Positions 40,750 to 49,914 of a stretch of DNA of 53,349 nucleotides are shown here, one piece after another. The stretch comes from an uncultured Campylobacter sp. (lineage in GTDB: Bacteria > Campylobacterota > Campylobacteria > Campylobacterales > Campylobacteraceae): assembly GCF_938039205.1 (NCBI RefSeq), contig NZ_CALHVM010000017.1:1-53349 (forward strand). The letters run 5' to 3'. The first letter of the stretch is position 1. Every line of letters starts with the position of its first letter. The notes under the pieces are model-generated. The model ran no database searches. It saw only the letters and a list, made by a program, of their open reading frames with translations, and had not been told where the DNA came from. The position numbers and the translations under genes are program-made.

Positions 40750-40851
40750 TTAACCTACAAATAGGTGATTTGGCGTAAGTACTGACCAAGCACAAATGGC
40801 GCCTGCGACGACTATTAGCAGGATAATGGCTTTTTCTATTATGCCTAGCAT
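40750..40851 (-). CDS. Small membrane peptide, 33 aa, in the cbb3 cluster
   Basis: ATG at 40851 with AAAGGAG 5-6 nt upstream. The peptide begins MLGIIEKAIILLIVVAGAIC, a single membrane helix, and ends TPNHLFVG. Its stop TAA is 2 nt before the TTG of the TPM-like gene, so the two may be coupled. It lies between DUF4006 and the TPM-like gene, a place where a small oxidase subunit or assembly peptide would fit (as CcoS or CcoM-like peptides do elsewhere). Confidence 0.7.
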   Translation of the reverse strand: MLGIIEKAIILLIVVAGAICAWSVLTPNHLFVG

Positions 40852-40853
40852 CG

Positions 40854-41066
40854 CTACTCCTTTACAATGACGTGTTTAGCGTTATCTACGCTCTTCATCT
40901 CGATGCTAGCTGCATCTTTTAGTGAGTAAGGCTTGGTTGCGACCTCTTTTTGCAAGCCGATGCCAACGTATGTAAGCACCGCTAGGATAGAGAGCAAAAG
41001 CACCACCGCTATTAAAAATCCGCTAATGCCGTTTAAGGCAAAGACATTTCTATTGTTATTTTCCAT
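40854..41066 (-). CDS. DUF4006 family protein
   Basis: 70 residues with one helix (ISGFLIAVVLLLSILAVLTYVGIGL, about 14-38) and a short C-terminal periplasmic tail. DUF4006 is found next to ccoP in Epsilonproteobacteria. It abuts ccoP with a 1-nt overlap (ATGA-like junction), so it belongs to the oxidase unit. Function unknown. Confidence 0.85.
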   Translation of the reverse strand: MENNNRNVFALNGISGFLIAVVLLLSILAVLTYVGIGLQKEVATKPYSLKDAASIEMKSVDNAKHVIVKE

Positions 41067-41929
41067 TATTCGCCCTTTGATAGCGATATGACGTACTCGC
41101 CAACTGCGCTTTGCTGGATCTCATTTAGCCTGCCATCATTAAATTTAGGCATAGTGCCGATCGCTCCTTTTTTGCCACGATTTAGCACGTCAGCCACAAA
41201 GCTAGCCGAGCCATATTTGCTAAGATCAACCGACATGCCATCCATACCCTTGCCATCTTCGCCGTGGCATGCCGCACAAGCTGCGTAAAGCTCTTTGCCA
41301 GTGGCTACTAAATTTTCATTTTTAGTGCTTTTTATCGCGCTTATCTCTTTAGCTACGTATGCTGCAATCGCCTTTGCGCCATCAGCGTCAGCTAAACCTG
41401 CTGGCATCTCACCCATAGGATAATCAAGCCCTTTTGAGCCATTTAGTATAGTCTCAACTATGCCTTTTTCGCTACCCCAAATTTGTAAATTTGCAGCCTT
41501 GCCGCCTATGCCATCGCCTGTGATGCCGTGACATGCTGAGCACTGCACGAGATATATGCTCTCACCCATAGCGTGAAGCGTCTCTTTGCTTGGATTTGCA
41601 TACTCTTTTTCAAATTTGGCATTTGCCTCCTTGACCTCTTTATTATACTCGCCGATTTGTGAGTAAGAATTTAAAGGATAGCCTAGTAAATAGTACCAAA
41701 CCGCCCAAACTAGCGTTAGCAAAAAGACGACCGCCCAGCCAAGTGGGACAGGATTTTTGTACTCACCTATGCCGTCCCAGTTGTGCTCGCTAAGTTCAAC
41801 GCTCTCATCTTTTTTAACCTTCATCTGCCCAACATACCTACCAGCTACAACGATGGTAAGCACGATGATTAGAGCCGCTCCTATAAGAGCTAGTAAATTT
41901 ACATTATCTTCTAAATTTAGCCATTGCAT
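41066..41929 (-). CDS. ccoP: cbb3-type cytochrome c oxidase subunit III
   Basis: 287 residues. Two N-terminal membrane helices (about 12-28 and 60-78), then two c-type haem domains with CSACH (about 131-135) and CAACH (about 218-222). Carries electrons from cytochrome c to CcoN. ATG at 41929 with AAAGGAG upstream, overlapping the end of ccoQ by 13 nt. Confidence 0.96.
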   Translation of the reverse strand: MQWLNLEDNVNLLALIGAALIIVLTIVVAGRYVGQMKVKKDESVELSEHNWDGIGEYKNPVPLGWAVVFLLTLVWAVWYYLLGYPLNSYSQIGEYNKEVKEANAKFEKEYANPSKETLHAMGESIYLVQCSACHGITGDGIGGKAANLQIWGSEKGIVETILNGSKGLDYPMGEMPAGLADADGAKAIAAYVAKEISAIKSTKNENLVATGKELYAACAACHGEDGKGMDGMSVDLSKYGSASFVADVLNRGKKGAIGTMPKFNDGRLNEIQQSAVGEYVISLSKGE

Positions 41930-42129
41930 ACGCTCTCCTTTATAGCCTTGCGCTCTAAAATTTCTCCGCCGATCTCATCATTAAGTGCGAGCTTTGAGTA
42001 CTTTTCGTAGTTTCTTCTGCCAGTTTTTTCGCTCTTATAAAGATGAAAAAAGTAGGCATACAAAGTGATCGCCAAAAATGCTGTTAAGAAAAAGTAGCCA
42101 TAAGCTTGAAACTCTCTAATGTTCTCCAT
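41917..42129 (-). CDS. ccoQ: cbb3 oxidase small subunit
   Basis: 70 residues. One helix (FQAYGYFFLTAFLAITLYAYFFHLY, about 7-31) and a charged cytoplasmic tail beginning KSEKTGRRNYEKYSK. The place between ccoO and ccoP is that of CcoQ. Start ATG 42129; 9 nt after ccoO. Confidence 0.88.
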   Translation of the reverse strand: MENIREFQAYGYFFLTAFLAITLYAYFFHLYKSEKTGRRNYEKYSKLALNDEIGGEILERKAIKESVCNG

Positions 42130-42138
42130 CTTACGCTC

Positions 42139-42807
42139 CTACTTTAGGCTATTTAGATAAGCAATAAGCGCTACGATCTGGCGAATTTCACCTTTTTCAA
42201 ATGCACTTTTTACCTGCTCATCTTTCATATTTTCAACTATAGCTGCAGCCTCGGCCTTGACGTTAGCATTTGTCTGCTCTAGCGTGCCAAGTGCTGGCAT
42301 ATCTTTTTCGTCATAAGGCGTGTTAAAGACCTTTTTAACCGTTAGCGCTTCAGCGTATGCAGTCTCTATGTCAGCATTTTTCTTAAATAAAAATGGATAT
42401 GCTGGCATGATCGAGCCTGGCACTACTGAGGCTGGATTTAGCATGTGATTTTCATGCCAGTCAGTCGTTCTATAGTTGCCCACACGCATAAGATCAGGTC
42501 CTGTTCTTTTTGAACCCCAAAGGTGCGGACGATCGTATGCAAATTCGCCACTTAGTGAATACATGCCATATCTATCAGTATCTGGTTTTAGTGGACGAAT
42601 TTGCTGCGTGTGGCAAGTGTTGCAGCCATTTTGCATATAGATGTTTTTACCAGCTAGCTCTAAAACAGTGTAAGGCTTTGTGCCCTCAAGCGGTCTAGCT
42701 CTGTTTGCAAAGTCTGGCAAAATTTCAACTATGCCAGCGTAAGCGATGACTATAAAGACGCAAACTGCAAAAAAGAATGGATTTTTTTCTAACCAAGCAA
42801 ACATCAC
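42139..42807 (-). CDS. ccoO: cbb3 oxidase subunit II (mono-haem)
   Basis: 222 residues. N-terminal anchor helix (about 10-28), then one c-type haem motif CNTCH (about 59-63) with QNGCNTCHTQQIRPLKPDTDRYG, and conserved GSKRTGPDLMRVG. Overlaps ccoN by 4 nt. Confidence 0.96.
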   Translation of the reverse strand: MMFAWLEKNPFFFAVCVFIVIAYAGIVEILPDFANRARPLEGTKPYTVLELAGKNIYMQNGCNTCHTQQIRPLKPDTDRYGMYSLSGEFAYDRPHLWGSKRTGPDLMRVGNYRTTDWHENHMLNPASVVPGSIMPAYPFLFKKNADIETAYAEALTVKKVFNTPYDEKDMPALGTLEQTNANVKAEAAAIVENMKDEQVKSAFEKGEIRQIVALIAYLNSLK

Positions 42808-44294
42808 ATCACCTCCGCACTAGCTTTTGCCCCGCCGCCCATTGGCGAAGCGCTTTTTGGCTCTGCTAAGATAGCTTTAGCAGAAGTTGATTTGTAGATG
42901 TTATAAGCAAACATCAAGAAGCCAACTAGATAAAGAAGTCCGCCAATAGCCCTTATATAGTAGTATGGGATAAGCACAACTACCGTATCTATAAACGAGT
43001 AGAGTAAATTTCCATAGCTATCAGTCGCTCTCCACATCATACCTTGTGTGATACCAGCGATCCACATAGATGCAAAGTATAAAACGATGCCTGTTGTTTG
43101 TATCCAAAACTGAGCTTCCATTAGCGACTTTGAGTAAATTTCACGCTTAAACACGCGCGGCGTCATGTGATAAAGTGCCGCCATGATCATAAAGCCAACC
43201 CAGCCAAGAGCACCGTCGTGAACGTGTCCTGGTACCCAGTCAGTAAAGTGCGCTAGGGCATTTACAGACTTGATAGAAAGTATCGGGCCTTCAAGTGTCG
43301 AGAACATATAAAATGTCGAAGCTAGAACCATAAATTTAATAAGCGGACTCTCTCTAAGCTGCGCCCACTCGCCCTTCATCGTAAGAAGGATGTTTATCGC
43401 TGAACCCCATGAAGGCAGGATCAAAACGATAGAAAAGACTGACCCCATAGTCTGCATCCAATCAGGCGTAGCAGAGTAAATAAGGTGGTGTCCGCCAGCC
43501 CAAAGGTAGATAAACATCAGACCCCAAAATGAAAATAGTGATAGTTTATATGAAAATATCGGCTGTCCGCTCTCTTTTGGTAAGAAATAATAAATTTGAG
43601 CGATGATCGCCACTGTAAAAACGAATGCAACCGCGTTGTGGCCGTACCACCACTGAACCAAAGCGTCGTTTGAGCCAGCATACATAGAGACAGAGTGTAG
43701 CCATGAGCCATATCCGCTAACAAGTCTTGTTGGAATTTCCATGTTGTTAAATAGATATAGCATCGCAACGCCTAAGAATGTAGCGATGTAGTACCAAACT
43801 GAGATGTAAAGTGTCTTTTCGCGGCGGATACCGATGAGGCCAAATATACTAACACCCCAAAGCACCCAAACCAAAACCACTGCGATATCTAGTGGCCACT
43901 CAAGCTCGGCGTACTCTTTAGCTGTGCTCTCGCCCATAAAAAGCGTAACAACAGCTAAAATCATAACAAGCATATATAGCCAAAAGTGAAGCTTGCCGAT
44001 AAACATCAAAAATGGCGACTCGCTCATCGAGACCTTTAAAACACGCTGTCCGATGTAGTACCAAGTGGCAAAGATGCCTGAGAGCATGAAGCCAAAAATG
44101 ATGCCATTAGTATGAAGAGGACGCAACCTCCCAAACGCCGAATATTCGCCGGCTATGTAGTTAAGCTCTGGACAGGCCATTTGAAAAGCTATAACTACGC
44201 CAACAACCATGCCTATGATACCAAAGAGTATCGTGGCAAACATAAATAGCTTTGCTACACTATAATCATAGTGTAGTAGCTGAGATGGGCGCAT
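42804..44294 (-). CDS. ccoN: cbb3 oxidase subunit I
   Basis: 496 residues, about 12 helices; reduces O2 to water and pumps protons at very low oxygen, essential for microaerobic respiration. Haem and CuB ligands are visible: LRPLHTNGIIFGF (start), VQWWYGHNAVAFVFTVAIIAQIYYF, GGHHLIYSATPDWMQTMG and the DWVPGHVHDGALGWVGF block. ATG with AGGAGGA upstream and TATACT (44341-44346, minus) as -10. First gene of ccoNOQP. Confidence 0.97.
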   Translation of the reverse strand: MRPSQLLHYDYSVAKLFMFATILFGIIGMVVGVVIAFQMACPELNYIAGEYSAFGRLRPLHTNGIIFGFMLSGIFATWYYIGQRVLKVSMSESPFLMFIGKLHFWLYMLVMILAVVTLFMGESTAKEYAELEWPLDIAVVLVWVLWGVSIFGLIGIRREKTLYISVWYYIATFLGVAMLYLFNNMEIPTRLVSGYGSWLHSVSMYAGSNDALVQWWYGHNAVAFVFTVAIIAQIYYFLPKESGQPIFSYKLSLFSFWGLMFIYLWAGGHHLIYSATPDWMQTMGSVFSIVLILPSWGSAINILLTMKGEWAQLRESPLIKFMVLASTFYMFSTLEGPILSIKSVNALAHFTDWVPGHVHDGALGWVGFMIMAALYHMTPRVFKREIYSKSLMEAQFWIQTTGIVLYFASMWIAGITQGMMWRATDSYGNLLYSFIDTVVVLIPYYYIRAIGGLLYLVGFLMFAYNIYKSTSAKAILAEPKSASPMGGGAKASAEVM

Positions 44295-44340
44295 AAAATA
44301 TCCTCCTAGTTAAATTTATATTAATGATTCGTTATTTTAA

Positions 44341-44346
44341 AGTATA
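44341..44346 (-). promoter_or_regulatory. -10 box of the ccoNOQP operon
   Basis: Minus strand reads TATACT within CCTTATACTTTAAAAT, about 47 nt before the ccoN ATG. A second candidate, TATAGT, lies about 10 nt further upstream. Promoter choice is uncertain. Confidence 0.4.
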
Positions 44347-44386
44347 AGGACTATAAAAAAACTTAATTAATATAAATTATCTTTTA

Positions 44387-45070
44387 CTAAGAGATCTTTC
44401 GCTCTATTTTATAACCAAGCCCTGGAACATTTTTTATAAAACTACTGCCAACTTTATCTCTGACACGTTTAACAAAGGTTCTAATAGCAGCTTCTGTAAC
44501 ACTTTCACCAACCCAAACAACACTTTTAATCTCATCATGCAATACAAGAGTACCAAATCTTTTTATAAGCAATGACACAAATGCAAGCTCTTTTTTAGTA
44601 AGTGAAATTTCAACACCTTCTCTAATTAATACACGTTTAATCTTATTAAAACTATATCCATTTCCAATTTTGATGATATTTGTTGTTTCTATCTTATTTT
44701 TTGCAACATTTTCTATAGTTTCTAAAAAATCACCTGGCATGATTGGTTTGATAAGAAATTTATCAATACCAACATCAATAGCCTTCAGTAAAGTTTCTTT
44801 TTCACAATGAGTACTCAAAATTATAATTGGAGTATCTTTAGAAATTTCTTTGATGCATTTCGCCATATCAAGACCATCAATAATTGGCATAAAAACATCG
44901 GTAATTACCATATTTGGATTATATTTTTTAAATTTTTTCAAACCTTCATCACCGTTTTGAGCTGTAATAACCTTCTCAAAATTATCAATTAATATATCAT
45001 AAATAATCTTTTTGCTATCACTATTGTTTTCGACTAGTAAAACGGTTAGATTTTTTAAAATTCTACTCAT
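44387..45070 (-). CDS. bumR: OmpR-type response regulator (BumR-like)
   Basis: 227 residues. Receiver domain (about 8-120) with phospho-acceptor D58 in MVITDVFMP and Lys in DKFLIKPI; the acidic pocket reads VENNSDS, which departs from the usual Asp pair. DNA-binding winged helix (about 135-225), with the region SVVWVGESVTEAAIRTFVKRVRDKVG. It overlaps the kinase gene by 8 nt. Location next to ccoN and carA equals C. jejuni Cj1491c, the butyrate-linked BumR. The ortholog name is an inference from synteny. Confidence 0.85.
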   Translation of the reverse strand: MSRILKNLTVLLVENNSDSKKIIYDILIDNFEKVITAQNGDEGLKKFKKYNPNMVITDVFMPIIDGLDMAKCIKEISKDTPIIILSTHCEKETLLKAIDVGIDKFLIKPIMPGDFLETIENVAKNKIETTNIIKIGNGYSFNKIKRVLIREGVEISLTKKELAFVSLLIKRFGTLVLHDEIKSVVWVGESVTEAAIRTFVKRVRDKVGSSFIKNVPGLGYKIERKIS

Positions 45071-45803
45071 TTACTTTCTCCTTATGTGGTAACTTTATTA
45101 AGAAACAGGCTCCATTATCGCTGTTGCCCGCTGTTATTTCTGCGTTAAATTGATCGATTATTTGCTTTGACATATAAAGTCCTAAGCCAGTGCCTTTACT
45201 ATCTTCTTTGGTGGTAAAATATGGCTTAAATATCTCATCTATCACATTTTTATCTATGCCACCACCGTTATCTTCTACGCTTAGGTAAGCAAATTTTTCA
45301 TCGCTATCAATCTTTATTTTTATATTTTTATCTTCTATCTTTTGTAAATTTAGTGCGTCTTTTGCGTTATTTAGTAAATTTATGATGACTTGCATGAGCC
45401 TGTTTTTGTGACCATAAATTTTTGAGTCCCCTAACACCTCAAGCTCTATATGAATGCCCTCTTTTTTCATCACGCCTTTTACGATCTGTATCGATGCTCT
45501 AGCTGCGTCTGCTAGGCTAAATTCTTGCGAAAGTGTGTTTGGATTTAAAAACGAGCTAAACTCATCAGTAGTTTCTGACATATACTTTATGATCTGCATA
45601 GCTCTCTCATAAGAGCCTACAAACTCGCCATCTTCGCTGCGTGCTAGCTTTTTCATCTTATATAAAACTAAACTTAGCTCATTTAGCGGCTGCTTCCACT
45701 GGTGAGTTATATTTGCCATCATCTCGCCCATCATCGCAAGCTTAGCAATCCTCATGCCATCGCTACTTGAAAGGAAATTTTCATCTAAATTTAAACTAGG
45801 CAT
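45063..45803 (-). CDS. bumS: Cytoplasmic sensor histidine kinase/phosphatase (BumS-like)
   Basis: 246 residues, no membrane helix. H-box MMANITHQWKQPLNEL with H34, then HATPase boxes NLLNNAKDAL, VEDNGGGID and GTGLGLYMS. In C. jejuni the counterpart (Cj1492c, BumS) was reported to act mainly as a phosphatase on BumR; whether that holds here is unknown. Overlaps its regulator by 8 nt and the upstream TauE/SafE gene by 8 nt. Confidence 0.85.
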   Translation of the reverse strand: MPSLNLDENFLSSSDGMRIAKLAMMGEMMANITHQWKQPLNELSLVLYKMKKLARSEDGEFVGSYERAMQIIKYMSETTDEFSSFLNPNTLSQEFSLADAARASIQIVKGVMKKEGIHIELEVLGDSKIYGHKNRLMQVIINLLNNAKDALNLQKIEDKNIKIKIDSDEKFAYLSVEDNGGGIDKNVIDEIFKPYFTTKEDSKGTGLGLYMSKQIIDQFNAEITAGNSDNGACFLIKLPHKEKVNE

Positions 45804-46461
45804 TTGCTCTATATCCTAAAAATGATAGATAAAGTCCGTTTAAGATCATTATGCAAGCTGAGAGCTTAAACATGATCTCTTTAAATTTCTCTCTTAGTAA
45901 GCCAAAAACAAAGCTAGCTAGCAACATCGCTGGTAAGGTGCAAAGCCCAAAGATAAGCATTATCAGGGATGCGTCAGCCACATTTGCGCTTAAAACCCCA
46001 AGCGCTAAGAAATAATAGACCACGCCGCAAGGCAAAAGCCCATTTAAAAAGCCAAGCAGTAAGAAATTTGTCAAATTTCTCTTTTGCACGCTTGTTTTTG
46101 CCATTTTTACTATAAATTTAAGTGCTTTTTCGCTCTCTACAAATTTTAAAAGCTCGCCCCTAAAAAGCAAGGCGATACCGATAAATGCGATCACTAAGCC
46201 AACTATGAAAAATATCACGCCTCTTGCTTGCATACCAAAACTAATGGCTGCCCCAAAAGCCCCAAACAAAGCCCCCAAAGCCACATAAGCAAAAATTCTA
46301 GCTATGTTATAAAGCGTGCTTAGCATTAAAATTTCACTCTTGCTTTTGCCTTTAAAAAATAGAGCTTGCAAGCTCAAAAACCCGCTACACATGCCGATGC
46401 AATGACTAAAGCTGCTCAAAATCGCAACTGAGATAATCATGTAAAGGCTTATGTTTTGCAT
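45796..46461 (-). CDS. TauE/SafE (UreH-type) family membrane protein
   Basis: 221 residues, six helices. Starts with ISVAILSSFSHCIGMCSGFLSLQ; the SHCxGMCGG-type motif is typical of the UreH/TauE/SafE transporter domain found beside cbb3 oxidases, where relatives deal with copper or nickel. FLNGLLPCGVVYYFLALGVL marks helix 4. Its place corresponds to Cj1493c. A copper-related role is possible given the nearby oxidase. Confidence 0.85.
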   Translation of the reverse strand: MQNISLYMIISVAILSSFSHCIGMCSGFLSLQALFFKGKSKSEILMLSTLYNIARIFAYVALGALFGAFGAAISFGMQARGVIFFIVGLVIAFIGIALLFRGELLKFVESEKALKFIVKMAKTSVQKRNLTNFLLLGFLNGLLPCGVVYYFLALGVLSANVADASLIMLIFGLCTLPAMLLASFVFGLLREKFKEIMFKLSACIMILNGLYLSFLGYRANA

Positions 46462-46462
46462 A

Positions 46463-47581
46463 TTATAAAATTTCTAAAAACTGCTTAAATATATATTTGC
46501 TCTCGTTAGGGCCGCTGCTTGCTTCTGGGTGGTGCTGGACTGAGAAGATCGGATAGTCCTTGTATCTTACACCCTCGATCGTGTTGTCAAACAAATTTCT
46601 ATGTGTCACAACCGCTACTTCAGCGATGCTCTCTGGCACGTTGTAGTTGTGATTTTGCGTTGTTATCTCGATCGCTTTTGTCTCTAAATTTAAGACTGGA
46701 TGATTTGCTCCGTGCTGACCAAATTTAAGTTTATATGTCTCGTATCCAAAGGCATTTGAAAGCAGCTGATGTCCAAGGCAGATGCCAAATATTGGGATTT
46801 TTGCCTCTATCATTTTTTTGATCTCAGCGATTTCGGCCTTTAAATTCTTTGGCTCGCCTGGACCATTTGATAAAAATACTCCGTTTATCTCACCATTTTT
46901 AAATTTATCTATCAAAACCTCAGCCTTCGTATCGTGTGGTACGACGATGACCTCAAGGCCAGTTTCGCATAGCTCATTTAGGATATTTCTCTTTACGCCA
47001 AAGTCAAAAACAGCTATCTTTTTGCCGATACTTTTTAGCGGCTTATATGACTTTAAATTTCTATCCCAAGCGCCTTTTTTGTGCTCATACTCATCCATTG
47101 CGCTGACTGTTTTTACGTAGTTTATATTTTCTATGCGTCCGCTGCTTTCAAGTCTGCGTTTTAGCTCGTCTTTGTCGCTTATCTGCGTTGAGATGTAGGC
47201 CATAAGTGCGCCTTCATCACGTAGCATCTTTGTTAAATATCTAGTATCAACGTCATAAACGCCAAATTTACCCTGCTCTTCGAAAAATTTGCCTAAAGAC
47301 TTTTGCGAGCGGTAGTTTGAGGGAATTTCGTTGTAGTTTCTCATTATGACGCCACTTGCATGAATTCTAAGGCTCTCCATATCATCTTCGTTTATGCCAA
47401 CGATGCCGATCTCTGGCATAGTAAAGACGATAAACTGACCAGCATAGCTTGGATCGCTCATGATCTCCTCATAGCCAGTCATAGAGGTATTAAAAACGAG
47501 CTCGCCTGCACACTCGCCGTGAGCACCAAAGGCTTTTGCCTCTAAAAAAACGCCGTTTTCAATGTAAATATAAGCTTTCAT
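46463..47581 (-). CDS. carA: Carbamoyl-phosphate synthase small subunit
   Basis: 372 residues, glutaminase subunit that supplies ammonia to CarB for arginine and pyrimidine synthesis. N-terminal VFLEAKAFGAHGECAGELVFNTSMTGYEEIMSDPSY. Class I amidotransferase triad: Cys in IFGICLGHQLLSNAFG, and His-Glu in SVQHHPEASSGP. Separated by 1 nt from the DUF507 gene upstream. Confidence 0.96.
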   Translation of the reverse strand: MKAYIYIENGVFLEAKAFGAHGECAGELVFNTSMTGYEEIMSDPSYAGQFIVFTMPEIGIVGINEDDMESLRIHASGVIMRNYNEIPSNYRSQKSLGKFFEEQGKFGVYDVDTRYLTKMLRDEGALMAYISTQISDKDELKRRLESSGRIENINYVKTVSAMDEYEHKKGAWDRNLKSYKPLKSIGKKIAVFDFGVKRNILNELCETGLEVIVVPHDTKAEVLIDKFKNGEINGVFLSNGPGEPKNLKAEIAEIKKMIEAKIPIFGICLGHQLLSNAFGYETYKLKFGQHGANHPVLNLETKAIEITTQNHNYNVPESIAEVAVVTHRNLFDNTIEGVRYKDYPIFSVQHHPEASSGPNESKYIFKQFLEIL

Positions 47582-48132
47582 TAAAGCATTCCTCTTTTTT
47601 TAAGCTCATCTTGATACAAACGCTCGAAAATCAGGTCGTATTCGTCAGTTCCAGGGATAAGTTTGCGTTTGTAGTTTTGCATCATCTCATAGACGCTATC
47701 TTCTATCTTCTCATAACTTTTTAGATACTCATCTATCGAGCTATAAATGACATTTTTCACGCGGTTTTCTGATACATTGTACTCGACCAAATCGCTCTTC
47801 CAGATAGCTTCAAGTATCTTGTGGGCGACATTGCTAAATCTATCTTCATGAGTTAAAATGACGTCAAATTCGCCAGCAAGTTTCTTTTTAACGAGCCAAA
47901 ACATATTTTTGCGGTCGATTTGCATAGTTTGCATCTCGTCCTCGTTTTTCTCTAAAAGCTCATTTACTCGCTCATCTAGCGCTCTTTCTTTTTGAACATC
48001 AGTAGTTAAAATTTCACTTGCTTTTGCTACGATTGGCTCGATACCTTTGTTTAACTTTACAAAACCACAGTTTAAAAGATCTATTGCTATTTTATGTGAT
48101 ACATAAGGTACGTGTGGAAGTTTTATACGCAT
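47581..48132 (-). CDS. DUF507 family protein
   Basis: 183 residues, helical and soluble. MRIKLPHVPYVSHKIAIDLLNCGFVKLNKGIEPI matches DUF507. It regularly precedes carA in Campylobacter and Helicobacter (Cj1495c). Function unknown. A TACAAT (-10-like) lies upstream near 48157-48162 on the minus strand. Confidence 0.9.
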   Translation of the reverse strand: MRIKLPHVPYVSHKIAIDLLNCGFVKLNKGIEPIVAKASEILTTDVQKERALDERVNELLEKNEDEMQTMQIDRKNMFWLVKKKLAGEFDVILTHEDRFSNVAHKILEAIWKSDLVEYNVSENRVKNVIYSSIDEYLKSYEKIEDSVYEMMQNYKRKLIPGTDEYDLIFERLYQDELKKRGML

Positions 48133-48181
48133 TTTAAACCTTTAAATTTTTATGCCATTGTAACTAAATAAAGGTAAAATT

Positions 48182-48622
48182 TTACTTTGAAATTTTAACG
48201 ACTTTATCATTGTCACTTCTTAGAAAATAAATTTCTCTTCGTCCGTCATAAAGGACTTTGCCGCTTGTTTTTTGCTCGATTTGTAAATTTGAAGATAGAT
48301 CTATCTCAAGTGGCTTGCTCATGAAATAAGCCTCACCCAAGCTTCGTCCAAAATCAGGATACCAACTGAGTGCGCAAAGCACAAGTAAGAGCAGATAAAA
48401 GGCTCTAAAAATTTTCCTAAATGGCGCGTAAAAGAAACAATATCCAAATATAAAAAACACAGGCAAAAGCCACAAAAAAGGCACATTATCCACAAAAATC
48501 ACATTGAAATACTCGTTTATGCCGTAGTGTGAAAAGTAGTTGTTGTAAATTCCGACAAATAGCGTAAAAATAGGAGCGAGAACAAATATAATGCCAATAA
48601 AAAATGCATTAAAAATTTTCAT
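48182..48622 (-). CDS. Membrane protein of unknown function
   Basis: 146 residues with three helices (about 7-26, 46-62, 72-88) and a C-terminal periplasmic tail. Hydrophobic aromatic-rich (VPFLWLLPVFFIFGYCFFYAPF). ATG with AAGGAGAGC upstream. Not recognised. Located between DUF507 and focA. Confidence 0.75.
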   Translation of the reverse strand: MKIFNAFFIGIIFVLAPIFTLFVGIYNNYFSHYGINEYFNVIFVDNVPFLWLLPVFFIFGYCFFYAPFRKIFRAFYLLLLVLCALSWYPDFGRSLGEAYFMSKPLEIDLSSNLQIEQKTSGKVLYDGRREIYFLRSDNDKVVKISK

Positions 48623-48829
48623 AAGCTCTCCTTTTTTCGTGGGATTATATTAAATTTTAGCTTTATTATTGCTCTAAATTTATTAACTAAGATATTTTAA
48701 ACTCCAAAATGTCACAAATTTTCAAATAAAACAGAGTTAAAACGATAAATTTTAAATTAGTGTGACATTTTTAGATTAAAAATAAGATGTTTTTTTGAAA
48801 CTTTTAAGGTAAAAAAGAGAAATTTAAAA

Positions 48830-48860
48830 TTTAGCCTTTGCCATAAAAGCAAAGACTAAA
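48830..48860 (-). terminator. focA terminator
   Basis: TTTAGCCTTTGC (48830-48841) pairs with GCAAAGACTAAA (48849-48860) with one mismatch. On the minus strand it is followed by TTTTAAATTTC. It lies 10 nt after the focA stop. Confidence 0.7.
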
Positions 48861-48870
48861 AGGGAGTTTA

Positions 48871-49734
48871 TTAAGCTTTTTTCTTCATATCAAATTTATT
48901 AGCCATGAAGCCAACAAGACCAACAAAGAAAAGACCACCGCAGATGTTACCAAGTGTAACTGGAAGCAAGTTTTTGCTTAAGAAATTTGTCCAGTTGATG
49001 ACATCTAGTTTATCAGCTGTAGTGTGAAGTAAAGCTGCTGCAGCGTTGATATCGCCACCACTTGCTGCTATATAGTGAGCTTTAGAGATGATAGCTTCAG
49101 TGATGATAAACATATTTGCAACGCAGTGCTCCATTGAGCAAGCGACGAATGCGCCGATCATCCACATAATGGCAAAGAATTTACCAGATAGGTTGCTCTC
49201 GCTTGTCGCAGTCCAGATAGACATACAAACAAAGACGTTACAAAAGATACCACGAAGAAATAGCTCATGAAATGGTGCTGTGATCTTGCCAATAGCTGCT
49301 GGCACGAAGTGTTGCAAGATGTAGCCGTCATACTTTAGTGGCAAACCAGAGTAGTAATACATATAAGCGATCAATGCGCCACCAACGAAGTTAAATATCC
49401 AAACGATAGCCCAATAGCCTATGGTTTTGCCAAGTGGTAATTTGCCATCATACGCACTAACACCACTTAAAATAGAGCTAGTAAATAGGTGACCGCCATA
49501 AAATACAACCATCATGAGGCCGCAGCTAAATGTGATACCACCGATGAAGTTTGAAAGACCGATAGACTGTTTTTCAGCCATACCAACTGTTGAGTGAGCC
49601 CAGAAGATATCACCCATTGCAATAGCAGCTCCAGCCATGATAGCAAGGAAGATAATGCTTACAAGTGGCGTATGAGCTTTGTGCTCCATAGAACTTGACA
49701 CCGCTTGAGCGGTTTCTGCCGGATTTAACATCAC
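48871..49734 (-). CDS. focA: Formate/nitrite transporter family protein
   Basis: 287 residues, six helices, FNT family. Motifs GLSNFIGGITFSCGLMMVVFYGGHLFTSSIL (about 60-90), FFAIMWMIGAFVACSMEHCVANMF and a final LLPVTLGNICGGLFFVG. The channel moves formate (or nitrite) across the membrane. The adjacent formate hydrogenlyase-type genes make formate likely. It follows the hydrogenase maturation gene at 49915 with a 180-bp spacer and has its own ribosome site (AAGGAGACG). Confidence 0.92.
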   Translation of the reverse strand: MMLNPAETAQAVSSSMEHKAHTPLVSIIFLAIMAGAAIAMGDIFWAHSTVGMAEKQSIGLSNFIGGITFSCGLMMVVFYGGHLFTSSILSGVSAYDGKLPLGKTIGYWAIVWIFNFVGGALIAYMYYYSGLPLKYDGYILQHFVPAAIGKITAPFHELFLRGIFCNVFVCMSIWTATSESNLSGKFFAIMWMIGAFVACSMEHCVANMFIITEAIISKAHYIAASGGDINAAAALLHTTADKLDVINWTNFLSKNLLPVTLGNICGGLFFVGLVGFMANKFDMKKKA

Positions 49735-49914
49735 GTCTCCTTTTTATTTAACCTTCTTTGATCTATAAGAAATAAAAGCAAAGAAGCAGTGCCAAAGATA
49801 GAGATTTGGCGTTAAAATTTAATGTTTAAAGCTTATTTTTACACTAAATTTCAAATCCAAAACGATCAAATTTATCTTTAGCAAACCCCAGATTAAATTT
49901 AGCTCTTGCTAAAT

